A program made the translations under genes and the position numbers. From contig CBFFRQ010000031.1 of NCBI GenBank assembly GCA_965644315.1, positions 124,001-188,000 of the forward strand: a stretch of DNA of 64,000 nt. The letters are read 5' to 3'. This document shows, piece after piece, positions 49,376-58,713 of this stretch. Every line of letters begins with the position of its first letter. Positions within the stretch are counted from its first letter, which is position 1. The notes under the pieces were generated by a model that had not been told where the DNA came from, ran no database searches, and was given only the letters and a program-made list of their open reading frames with translations. This stretch comes from Caecitellus pseudoparvulus (taxonomy: Eukaryota > Bigyra: Bicosoecida).

Positions 49376-51319
49376 ACGTCGCTGGGCAAGTGCTGGCCAC
49401 GCCGTGCACGGCAGACAGCAGGGTGGCCACCAACTCCCCCGCGTCCTCCTCCAGCACCAGCTCCAATTCACTGAAGAAGCTCTCCAGGCCCTTGGGCAGT
49501 CCCCCTGTCAGAGCGTTCATGATGAACGTCGTCATCGTCTCGTCTGCCTCGCCCAGCAGCTCAGTCAACTGCTGCTGCACCAGCGGCGCCAGCACCTCCT
49601 GCAGCTCGCTGTCCTTGTCTGCTTGGGAGATCGTCGTCCACAGGCGTGTGAGGGGGTACTCCAGCCACCCAGAGTACGCTGTGGGCGGGGGGGGCAGGGG
49701 CTGACCGTCCCCGCCACCAGCGGCAGCAGGCGCATCAGCTGCGCCGGCGCCGCCAAAGGCGATGGAAATCGGCTCCGCGTCCTTCAGCTTGCGTGCAGCA
49801 GAGGAAGCAGCCGTGGCAGTGCCAGTGGCAGGGGCGCCTGCGACCGCGCCCTCCTCCTCGTCGCTGTCCTCGTCTTCAAACCGCGCGTCCCGGGGGCGAT
49901 CGTACCGCCCCCCTCCCCGCCGCACACGCTCCCCCTCACCGCCACGGGCCTCTGCACCGGGCTGTGCACCAGGAGCCCCCGCCGTCTCTCCACGCCCTGC
50001 CCGCTCACTCCCCGGGGGGGGCGACCGGCTGCGCTCCCGCTGCTGCGCCTCCTGGGCCCGGGCAGCCCTCGCCCGCTCCCGCGCCGCCCGGATGCGCTCC
50101 CGCTGCTTGCGAGTGGCCTCCGACGCAGCCGTCTCCCTGAAGGCGTCGATGGCCGAGACAACCTTGTCGTCGATCACCGGCATGTGCACGTCGGCGCCGG
50201 AGTTGCCAGCCAGCCCCGCCTGCTGCTCCGCCGCCAGGGCGTCCTGCCGCGCTGCCAGCTCCGACGTGTCCCCTGCGCCGCCACCCACGACGCGCTGGGA
50301 AAAGAGGGCCTTCAGACTCTCCATCTTGCGCCGCCCGTCCTGGGCGTCCGTGTCGCCCGCCTGGCGCCCACCCCCCAGTCCCGCCCGCAGCACATCCACC
50401 ACCCGCCCCCCCAGCACATCCAGCTCCTTGCGCTCCGCCTCTGTCACGCGCCACACCCAGCGCATGCTGTCCGAGACGTCGGAGGGCACCTCCAGCGCCA
50501 CCTCCACCACGGCCGCCTCCCCCTCCTCCACCTCCTCCTCGCCCCCCTTGGCCTCCTCAGCCTGGGCCTTGCGTAGGGCAGTGTGCCACGTGGACAGCGC
50601 AGTCAGCAGGGACGCGCCGACCTTCACCACGAAGCTGTGTGTGTGGGACACGGGCAGGCCGTGCAGCACCCTGACAGCGTTCAGGAGGGCCTCAGGCTGC
50701 CCGAACTGCACGAATGCGAAGCCCTTCGTCTCCTGCGTGTCGGGGTCCGCCCCTCGCTTCCACATGCGCACGGTGCCGAAGATGTCCATGATGCGCTGCA
50801 GCGTCCCGTCGTCCATGTCCTCGGGGAATTTTCCCACCCACGCCCGCAGCGGGGCGTCCACAGTCGGCAGGGCAGGCTGCGGTGGCGGCGCAGGGGCGCT
50901 GGAGGCAGGCGGAGCTGGCAAGCCTAGTGTGGCGGGTGGGGCGGGCACGCCGGGTGGGACGGGCATGCCGGGAGGCAGAGGCATGCCTGGGGGTGGAGCC
51001 ATGCCTGGGGGCATGGGCGGCATGCCTCCAGGGACAGGCATGCCTGGGCGCGGCGGCGGCATGCCTTGCATAGGACCAGGCGGCATGCCTGGGCGGGGGA
51101 AGTAGCCCTGCATGGGCGCTCCATACCCGGGGTGCATGGGGGCACCATAACCATACGGCATGCCGTAGCCTGGTGCACCGTAGCCAGGCTGCTGGGGTGG
51201 CATGCCTGAGCAGGGGGCAGGGCGGAGGGTGGCAAGGGTGTGAGCGGAATTTGACCAGCGCCAGGCAACTCACCATACTGCTGGGGTGGCCACCCGTAGC
51301 CTCGAGGGGGGCCAGACAT
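49374..51319 (-). CDS. RBM25: Splicing regulator RBM25 (RRM plus PWI)
   Basis: Two exons, 51319-51274 and 51205-49374; intron 68 nt (GTGAGT...CAG, phase 1); 625 residues (human 843). The N-terminal ~115 residues are a Pro/Gly/Met-rich stretch with repeats such as PGMPxPPGMP. An RRM follows (AWVGKFPEDMDDGTLQRIMDIFGTVRMWKR ... GFAFVQFGQPEALLNAVRVLHG). The middle is a charged Arg/Glu/Ala helix with RERSRSPPPGS, shorter than the human RE/RD region. The C-terminal ~100 residues form a PWI domain (YPLTRLWTTISQADKDSELQEVLAPLVQQQLTELLGE ... FIMNALTGGLPKGLESFF). RBM25 associates with U1 snRNP (yeast Snu71) and affects splice-site choice. Confidence 0.93.
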
Positions 51320-51387
51320 GGCGCAAAGGCAGAGAGGTAGCGCAGCGCAAGGCTCTTCTCTTCACCCCCTGGACTGCCTACCAGCTG

Positions 51388-51393
51388 TGCATT
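51388..51393 (-). terminator. AATGCA 3'-end motif after DNAJC7
   Basis: Reads AATGCA on the minus strand, 53 nt past the stop at 51447. Confidence 0.5.
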
Positions 51394-51446
51394 GTGGCAG
51401 GTCGTTGGCTTGAGTTTGAACAGGCCGCCAAATGGTCCCAGGCCCC

Positions 51447-53085
51447 TCACCCAAAGTGAAAGGGCACGCCACCGCCCCTACGGCGGCCACCCCCCCCACC
51501 ACCACCCCCGCCGAAGAACATGCGGAAGATGTCCTCTGGGACCCCTCCCTGCATGCCGCCGCCGCCGCCGTGGAAGCCGCCCGGCCCATCGCCGTCCAGG
51601 TCTTCGATGTCCACGCCCGAGTCATACCGGGCCTTCTTGGTGGCGTCGCTCAGCACGGCGTTGGCTTCGTTGATGTCCTTGAACAGCGTCTCCGCCTTCT
51701 TCTTCTCCTCCGCGCCCTTGGACGCGAAGCGGTCTGGGTGGCACTTCAGCGCCATCTTGCGGTACGCCTTCTTGATGTCGGCCTGGCTCGCCGACCGCGG
51801 CACGCCCAGGATCTTGTAGTAGTCCTTGCGCTTGGCCGCCTTGAGCAGGTGCCTGTACTGCCGCAGGTCCCGCTCGATGTTGCGCATGGTGTCCCTGTCC
51901 TCCGCCAGTCGCTTGGCCGCCTCTAGGTCCCGGCAGGCAGTCTCCAGCGCCTCGGCGTCACCCACCTCCTTCAGGCACTGCGCCCGGCGCAGGTACGCCT
52001 TCAGGTACGAGTCGTCCAGTTCCAGGCATGCCGTGCAGTCGGCGGCAGCCTCTGCCCACTGCCGCAGCTTCATGCGTGCAGCGGCGCGGTTGGCCAGGAG
52101 CTTGGAGTTGAAGGGGGCATTGGCAGGGTCCAGCGCCAGTGCGGAGGAGTACTCGGCAATGGCATCCGCCCACCGCCCAGCTTTGAAGGCGTCGTTGCCA
52201 GCGGCCTTGTGCCGCTCCATGCCTCGCAGCTTGCGGAACTCTGCCTTGATCTCCGCCGCGTCGGGGTCAGACCGCAGTGCCGCCCGGAGGGAGGTGACGG
52301 CCGCTTCGATGTTGCCTTGGCGGGCCAGGGCCTGCGCGCGCACCTGCACCAGTGCCACGCTGCGGGGGAACTGAGGCAGCAGCTCCGTCGTCAGCGCGTA
52401 CGCGTCGTCGTACCGCCCCATGCCGGCCAGTGCCGCCACACGCATTTCCTGCAGGCGCTGGCAGGCGGGCGCGTCGGCGCGCGCTGCGCCCACGAGCTTG
52501 TCCACCATGCTGTAGTTCCCAGCTGCTAGGTACTCTTCTGCCTTGTCCTGCCGCCTCTCGGTCAGGTTCACGATTTGCCGGTCCTGCGGGTGCAAGGGGG
52601 GGGGGGTGGCGTGCCGTGGGCGGCAGCAGCACAGCTCGCAGCCAACGCACCTTGGAGGCATTGGCGTCCATGGGGTCCTGGATCAGGGCCTTGGTGTACA
52701 TGTCGGCGGCCTCGGTGTACTTGCCCTGCAGCGGGGGGGGCACAGCCAGTGCAGGCAGCGAGCGCTCCCGTCGGTTCCAGCGCCAGCCGGCACTCACCAT
52801 GGCCAAGTACGCCTTGCCTGCGCGCAGGTATGCCTTGATGAACTTCGGGTTCAGCTCAATGGCAGACTTGCAGTCTGCAATGGCCTTCTCATAGGCTTTG
52901 ATCATGAAGTGCGCCGCGGCACGGTTCGTGTAGAAGCTGACCGACTGGGGGTCTGCAGCGATCGCCTTCGTGTACGCATCGATGGCGGCACGGTAGTCCC
53001 CTGCCCGGTACGAGTCGTTGCCTTGCTCCTTCCAGTCCAATGCAGTGGTGTCCGCATCGTTTCCGAGCACATTCTCTGCAGCCAT
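51447..53085 (-). CDS. DNAJC7: TPR-J co-chaperone DNAJC7 (TPR2)
   Basis: Three exons, 53085-52798, 52725-52651 and 52583-51447; introns 72 nt (GTGAGT) and 67 nt (GTGCGT), both phase 0; 499 residues (human 494). Two blocks of TPR motifs are seen: residues ~15-125 ([28 protein letters not shown] ... [46 protein letters not shown]) and ~235-360 ([30 protein letters not shown]...). A C-terminal J domain follows: [33 protein letters not shown], containing the essential HPD that stimulates Hsp70. A Gly-rich tail ends in VPFHFG. DNAJC7 shuttles clients between Hsp90 and Hsp70. Splitting a TPR helix pair with intron 1 fits the predicted coding joins. Confidence 0.96.
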
Positions 53086-53238
53086 GGTGACTGCAGGCTC
53101 CAGCTACAGGCCTACAACCTCGCAGGACGGGGTCAGTTCAATTTCCGCGAGCAACCCTCCTGACTGCAGGCGTCAACGTTGGGCTTGCTGGTGGGGGCCA
53201 GGTTCGAGCCAAGCGACACTTTCAACAGCATGGATGGC

Positions 53239-53244
53239 TGCATT
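53239..53244 (-). terminator. AATGCA motif 112 nt after PFK
   Basis: Reads AATGCA on the minus strand, 112 nt past the PFK stop at 53356. The distance is at the long end of the set. Confidence 0.35.
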
Positions 53245-53355
53245 GCTGTGCCTGCTGCGAGGGACGGCTCTCGGATGGCGCGGCTTTGCCGGCCATGCGC
53301 CACTGCTGGCCTTGGCTGTGCTGAGCAGAGCACTCTCCGCAGCGCCTTGCACCCG

Positions 53356-55073
53356 TCACAGGAAGGTCTTGGGAGTCATGGTGTAGGAGGGCGCTCCCTT
53401 CTTGGCCTTGAGCGCCTGGGCCGTGAACGGCTGCCCCGTGACTCCCAGCACCCGCTCCCAGGTGCGGCCCAGGGGGTCCATCACGCGGGGGGAGTTGTCC
53501 ACCAGCACCTGCATGGGGATGTACACCGTGCGGTTGTTGTACAGGCCGACAGAGAACCCTGTCAGCCCCGCCATGGCCCCATGCACTGCGTTCTGTCCCA
53601 GCAGGAGGCAGTACAGCGCGTCGCTGGCGTTGGCGGGGACTGACCGAATGACGTACGACGGGTCAATGAGTTTCACGGGTGGCTTCTCGCCCAGCAGCGC
53701 CCCCAGCTCCCTGGCAAGCGTGTCCCGCAACCAGGGACCCACAGGGGGCAGCTTGGCGTTGCCGCCCGCGTCCACAGCAGGCTTGCCCTGCTCGTCCACC
53801 TCCGGCGGCATGTACTCAGTCCCTGCACCCTCCGCCACCACCACCACAGCGTGGCCCTTGCGCTGGATGACGGCGTGCAGGTGGGGGATGAGCCCGTCCT
53901 GGCCGTGCAGGGGGGTGGTCACCTCCGGCACGAGGCAGGCGTCCACGTCGCCGCTGGCAAGCGTGGCGTGTGCAGCGATGAAGCCCGCATGACGCCCCAT
54001 GAGCTTCACCAGCCCGACGCAGTGGGGTGCGGAGCGTGCCTCCACGACGGCCGCCTTGATGGCTTTCACGGCCTCCCCCACCGCCGTCGTGAAGCCGAAG
54101 GAGCGGTCCACCAGGCTGACGTCGTTGTCGATGGTCTTGGGGATGCCCACGACTGCCAGGGGCCGCCCGGCGTCGGCCGCCCACCGGGCGATCTTCACTG
54201 CCCCACGGTGGGTGCCGTCACCGCCCACGATGAACAGGCACTGCACACTGTACTTGTCCACGAAGGCTTCGATGGCAGCCAAGTTGAAGCCGCCGCGCGC
54301 CGAACCCAGCACTGTGCCCCCCGCGTCATGAATGCGCTCCACAGACGCCAACGTCAACTCAGTGGGCGGGTGGGCGGCAGCGTCGAAGCCATTGAAGCCG
54401 TCTGTGATGCCCAGCACCCTGGAAGCACCGTAGTCCAACAGCAGCGTGCGAGTCACCTCGCGGATGATGTTGTTGAGCCCTGGACACAGCCCGCCGCAGG
54501 TGACGATGGCTGCCGTCACGGCGGTGGGCTCAAAGAACAGGGCCCGCCGAGGACCAGCACGCACATACGCGCGGGACACCGGCTCGTGGCTGGCCTTGCG
54601 CACAATGTCAGCGATGATGATGTTGTCCTCCTTGATGAAGTTCTGTGGACAGGGCGTCGGCGGCATGAGGTGTGCGAAGGCCAGGCCGGGGCCGCACTCC
54701 CCACAGCCACGCACAGGGTACTTTCGTGGGTTGGGGGCGTGCTGGGCAAGGTCAGGCAGGGTGTCAGCAAGCGACGGCACGTCCATCAAGCGGACCTCGG
54801 TGATGGCGTGCCTGTGGGCAGTGTGACGGCGTGGTGATCTGCGGAGTTTGCCAGGCGTCCTTCTCGGACTCACTGGTGCGACAGGGAGAAGTTCTGCAGG
54901 ACGAAGTCGCGCCCAAGACCCTTTTTGTGCCAGGGCAGGCTGTGTTGTGGTTTAGCTGCCAGCGGCAGCGACGCTGGGGGTCCCTGTTGCCGAGCTGGCT
55001 CAGAGGCCTGGCTGCGCTTGCGCAGCGCCGCGACGGCAAGCGCCGCCACAGCGACACAGCCTGCAAGCTCCAT
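53356..55073 (-). CDS. PFK: ATP-dependent 6-phosphofructokinase, plant type
   Basis: Three exons, 55073-54874, 54811-54715 and 54642-53356; introns 62 nt (GTGAGT) and 72 nt (GTGCGT); 527 residues. The 72-nt intron is a multiple of three without stops. The N-terminus MELAGCVAVAALAVAALRKR is a hydrophobic segment followed by basic residues, possibly a membrane anchor or targeting signal. Key motifs: VTCGGLCPGLNNIIREV, GFNGFD, GGDGTHRGA (239-247; Gly-Asp-Gly, as in ATP-dependent enzymes, not the GGDD of PPi enzymes), IPKTIDND with catalytic Asp271, and LMGRHAGFIAAHATL. HAITEVRLMDVPSLADTLPDLAQHAPNP at the exon 1-2 join is typical of the plant and algal PFK group. The enzyme phosphorylates fructose 6-phosphate in glycolysis. 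Confidence 0.93.
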
Positions 55074-55163
55074 GACTAAGCACGAGTGGAGGGCAGCTCT
55101 CGCCTGCTCACATGGGTGCTGCGTGGCCCAGCGTGCGCTGTCTGTTGAATGTACACGCAGCAG

Positions 55164-55169
55164 TGCATT
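55164..55169 (-). terminator. AATGCA 3'-end motif after the VIT-like gene
   Basis: Reads AATGCA on the minus strand, 49 nt past the stop at 55219. Confidence 0.5.
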
Positions 55170-55218
55170 GTCCGGGGCCGAGGAGGCTCGGTCATGCGAG
55201 TTCACAGGCGGCAGGCCA

Positions 55219-56132
55219 TCATTCCTGGATCAGGGGTAGGGAAGGCAGTAAGTGGGAAGCCAGGAAGTATCCCAGCACGCTGGCTGCGGCGGTGGCAGCG
55301 ATAGCCATGCCACCCGCCCAAGCCCGACTGCGGTACGGCAGCAGGCGTGACTTCATGCCGACAAGGAGAGCGGTGGACAGGCATGCCGTGGCCAGCACCA
55401 CCACCACCAGCGCCGCTGTTCGCCAGTGCAGGGGCAGGGCAGGGTGCCCCATCTCCCACATGAGCAGGGCGCCGCAGGGGATGCTGCCTGCCGCGGCGAA
55501 GGCCACGGCTGCACAGACGGCGTTGTGCAGGGGGTCGTACGTGGGAGCCTGCATGCGCAGCTCCAGGGCCATCATGAGGTCTGTGAAGAACTCCGTGTGA
55601 ACCGACAGAGTCGTCATGCTGCTGCGTGCAGCGCCCTCCGCCACGCCCCACCCCACCAGCAGCTCCGTCATCTCAGCCACCTCCCCCTCGGGGAAGTTCT
55701 TCAACTCCCACAGCTCCCGCCTGCGCTCCCGAGCGTAAAACGCCTGGTCGCTGGTGTACTGCAGGTACACCCGCACTGCCAGCGCTGCGCCCAGGGCAAT
55801 GGTGCTGCTGAACGCCAGAGCCAGCAGGGTGCTGGGCGGCAAGCCGACGGCTGCCCCAGCTGCGATGACACCGCTGGCCGCCATGGTGCCGTCAAACGCG
55901 CCATACACGGCACACTTTTCCAAGACACTTGCCCCCCTGTGCATGGCCAGGTGGGGTGAGTGCGGGCCTGCTCCGTGACGGCCACGCATGGCATTCCAAA
56001 CACATCAGCGAAACGCTACACGTACTCGGCATGCCCTGGCTCACACTTGACGACTTGGTGTGCAGCAGCACTGGCAGCTGTCGAACCCATCTCATAGGCT
56101 TGCCTGGCTGCATCCAAGTCACGGCTCGCCAT
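55219..56132 (-). CDS. VIT/CCC1-family vacuolar iron or manganese transporter
   Basis: Two exons, 56132-56047 and 55936-55219; intron 110 nt (donor GTGTGA, acceptor CAG, phase 2); 267 residues. The exon join yields MASRDLDAARQAYEMGST...HQVVKGASVLEKCAVYGAFDGTMAASGVIAAGA. The GAFDG motif in TM1 corresponds to the GxxDG of VIT transporters, with Asp in the transport path. TM2 (STLLALAFSSTIALGAALAVRVYLQY) is followed by a cytoplasmic acidic/helical domain ARERRRELWELKNFPEGEVAEMTELL, the metal-binding loop of the family, then three further hydrophobic segments. VIT proteins load Fe2+ or Mn2+ into vacuoles. The substrate here is not determined; some expected Glu residues of the metal domain are not obvious. 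Confidence 0.8.
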
Positions 56133-56374
56133 GGCGGGCACTCGGTGTGCGGCGGTTCAAAGTCCTGACGTAAGGTGACGGGCCGGTGTCAACGATGGCA
56201 GGCCGGCTTCCCCACCTAGGCTGCGCCAACAGACCTGACGCGGGGAACAGGAGGGGGTGCAGCACGTATTGCTTTAGTCGCTGGGCTGCATGGCACCGAA
56301 TCGAGTTTGCTGCGGTGCGGTAGGTGAAGGGAGTCGAGCAGGGAATCCCTGGACGGGCAGGCATCCGCAGACAG

Positions 56375-56380
56375 TGCATT
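56375..56380 (-). terminator. AATGCA 3'-end motif after SNU13
   Basis: Reads AATGCA on the minus strand, 19 nt past the stop at 56400. Confidence 0.5.
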
Positions 56381-56399
56381 GATTGAGACGGAGGCGCAC

Positions 56400-56945
56400 T
56401 CAGATGAGCAGCTTCTCGATGGCCAGCTTGGTGGTGTCAATCTGGCCCTTGAGCTGGGAGCCCTCGGTGGTCATGATGCTAGCGGAGATGACGGGGCGGG
56501 ACACGTTGCAGGCACGGCCCAGCGCCACCTTGGATGGCACGAAGACGTAGGGCACGTTCTTGTCTTCGCACAGCAGGGGCAGGTGCAGGAGGATCTCCAG
56601 GGGCTCTGCGTCAGCTGCCAGCACGATGAACTCAGAGATGCCTCGGTTCAGGGTCTTGGTGGCTGTGGCGCGGCAGGAGGGGGCGGGGCAACTCGTGAGG
56701 CGTGGCGGGCAAGTTCCGCAGACACGCAACGTGCTCACCCTCGTTGGCGCCCTTCTTCAGCTGCTTGTAGTTGGCAGCCTGCTGCACCAGCTCCAGAATG
56801 GAGACAGTCAGCTTGCTGTCGGCGAGAGGGTACGCCTTGGGGTTCACCTTGGGAGTCTCAGCGGCCTGAGGGTGTGGGGTGGAACAGCGGGAGTGCAGGA
56901 GGCGCGAGGCGCACACTGCGGCGGCCGCAGCGGCACACGCACCAT
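56400..56945 (-). CDS. SNU13: U4/U6.U5 snRNP and box C/D snoRNP protein SNU13 (15.5K, NHP2L1)
   Basis: Three coding exons: 56945-56943 (the ATG only), 56865-56739 and 56662-56400; introns 77 nt (GTGCGT) and 76 nt (GTGAGC); 130 residues (human 128). The join gives [21 protein letters not shown], then [60 protein letters not shown], and ends [11 protein letters not shown]. This is an L7Ae-fold protein that binds kink-turns in U4 snRNA and in box C/D snoRNAs. A first exon that ends exactly at the start codon is unusual but common among ribosomal-type genes. It shares a divergent intergenic region with RWDD1. Confidence 0.97.
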
Positions 56946-57386
56946 GATGGAATGGGAAAGGGGGGGAAGTCAGGTGCATCACCGAGTAGACGGATCATTT
57001 GCGAGCTTGGAGGGCAGGGAGGTTGCGGAGGGGTTGGAAAGTGATCCTGCTAGCGGCTGTGTGTGTCTGTGTGGCCTGGCGGTGGCGAGCGCAGCTGGGC
57101 CTTGGGACCAAATCCAGGCCGCACCCGCGATGTATTATGGTTGCAGTACACCATGCCTCCCATAATTCTCGCACTGAACTGTGTGGCTCTGCTTCGCGGC
57201 ACGCCTGACTCCTGTCCAGCACTCGGAGCAGGAAAGCTCTCTCTGCCGTGTGGAGTGCAGACTGTGCAAGAGCACCGTGAGCTGGGCGGCACGCGTCCAA
57301 GCAAGGTGTCAGTCAGACATCACGCGATTGTACCGCGTGGCGTGTCCTAGGTAGACCACTGCACACCATCACGTTCCCCAGCAACC
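56946..57386. promoter_or_regulatory. Divergent intergenic region between SNU13 and RWDD1
   Basis: 441 bp between divergent ATGs. It has a moderately AT-rich patch around 57130-57180 (TGTATTATGG, CATAATTCTCGC). I see no CCAAT box, repeat or ORF of interest. Confidence 0.3.
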
Positions 57387-58657
57387 ATGGGTGCGTCTTC
57401 TGCGGAAATTGTGCCTCGCAGCTGCCCGAAGGCGGCCCGTCCTGCACCCCGCCCCTCGGCCACCACGGCAGTGGACGTACTTGAAGAACAACAGATGGAG
57501 GTAGAGGCCATTGAGTCCATCTACGTGATGGGGGAGTTTAACTGTGCGTGTCTCCGGGAGCCTGCAGCACGCGCACGTGCTCGACTGGCCTGCTTGCCAC
57601 CCCTTCTCAGTGACGGGGGAACGGCCTAGTGGCGGCCCACTGTCCTTCACCTTGGACCTGAGGCCACACGAAGAAGGCATGGGCGAGGTGAATCACGGTG
57701 CGTGGCCAGCCGCGAGTCAGCCAGCCCGCAGGCTGAACCAGCACTCAGCGCCGCCTGACACCCTGTGCAGTGGCTGCGCGCCTGACCGTCGTGTACAACG
57801 ACACGTACCCCGAGACGCAAGCCGACAGCATGACTGTGAGCGGCTTGGATGGACTGACAACGTCGCAGGTGGCGGAGCTGCAGGGCGTCGTGGATGCGGC
57901 GCAGGAGGAGAACGTCGGCATTGCCTGCGTGTTCAGCGTGGCGGAGGGCGTGAAGGAGTGGCTGGCGGACAACAACCACCCGCCCTCCGACGGCAGCATG
58001 CGGGGGCAGATGCTGGACCGGCAGCGCAAGGAGGCCCTGGCAGCTGCCAAGGCAGAGGCGGAGGCGGCTGCCGCCAAGGCTGCCGCAGCAGAGGTGGCTG
58101 CCCGCCGGGCGGCTCAGGAGGCACGCTTCACGGGGGATGGGGAAGGGGGGTTGCCGGGTGCTGCCGTGGCTGCGCCCTTTGTGGACTACTCTGACACATC
58201 TGGAGACGTGCTGGGCGGGAAGGTGGACACCTCCCACGGCACCATGGTGACCGTGGACACCTTCATGGAGTGGCGGGCAGCGTTCGAGGCAGAGCAGGGC
58301 ATCGACCGGGAGGCAGAGGAGGCAGCACGCGAAGCCGCCATCACCGGGCGCAAGTGGTTCCAAGCCAACAGCAAAGGCGTGGCGGTGGCTGCCGCCGCGG
58401 CAGCTGCTGAGGCTGCCGACCGCGTCACGGCTGCGGCTGCCAGTGGGGAGGGCGGGGAGGAGGATGACGACGACTACGGTGCTGCGGCGGCGGAGGCGGA
58501 GGCAGAGCGGGCTGGCCCCATTGACGCCTCTGTGTTTGCAGGGGAGGAGGACGAAGACCTCTCCGACTTGTCCGACCTCTCTGACGGCGAGGGTGAGGGC
58601 GAGGAGGAGGAGGAAAGCGACGATGAGGACTTCGGCGTGGGCGCAGGGTTCGAGTGA
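57387..58657 (+). CDS. RWDD1: RWD-domain protein RWDD1 (GIR2/DFRP2)
   Basis: Three exons, 57387-57543, 57611-57697 and 57771-58657; introns 67 and 73 nt, both GTGCGT...CAG and phase 1; 376 residues (human 243). The RWD domain (~25-155) has EQQMEVEAIESIYVMGEF, LSFTLDLRP, ARLTVVYNDTYPET and EENVGIACVFSVAEGVKEWL. Then come a helical Ala/Glu stretch, HGTMVTVDTFMEWRAAFEAE (matching human GTPVTIENFLSWKAKFDAE) and TGRKWFQAN. The acidic C-terminus carries IDASVFAGEEDEDLSDL. The extra length is Ala-rich inserts. RWDD1 binds and stabilises the GTPase DRG2 and contacts GCN1, linking it to ribosome stalling responses. It converges on PDI with a shared AATGCATT. Confidence 0.92.
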
Positions 58658-58695
58658 GCACCGTACCGGGCGGTGGCGCGGGTGTGCCGGTGTGC

Positions 58696-58703
58696 AATGC
58701 ATT
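58696..58703. terminator. Palindromic AATGCATT shared by RWDD1 and PDI
   Basis: In the 56-bp gap between convergent stops; 38 nt past the RWDD1 stop and 10 nt past the PDI stop. Confidence 0.6.
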
Positions 58704-58713
58704 GTCCTCATGC

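Noticed and set aside
53190-53215. tRNA-like GGTTCGAGCC near 53201
   Set aside because: No acceptor stem or A box at the right distance on either strand.
56100-56165. tRNA-like B box GGTTCAAAGTCC near 56153
   Set aside because: No matching A box or cloverleaf pairing could be found around it; part of the region is coding exon 1 of the VIT gene.
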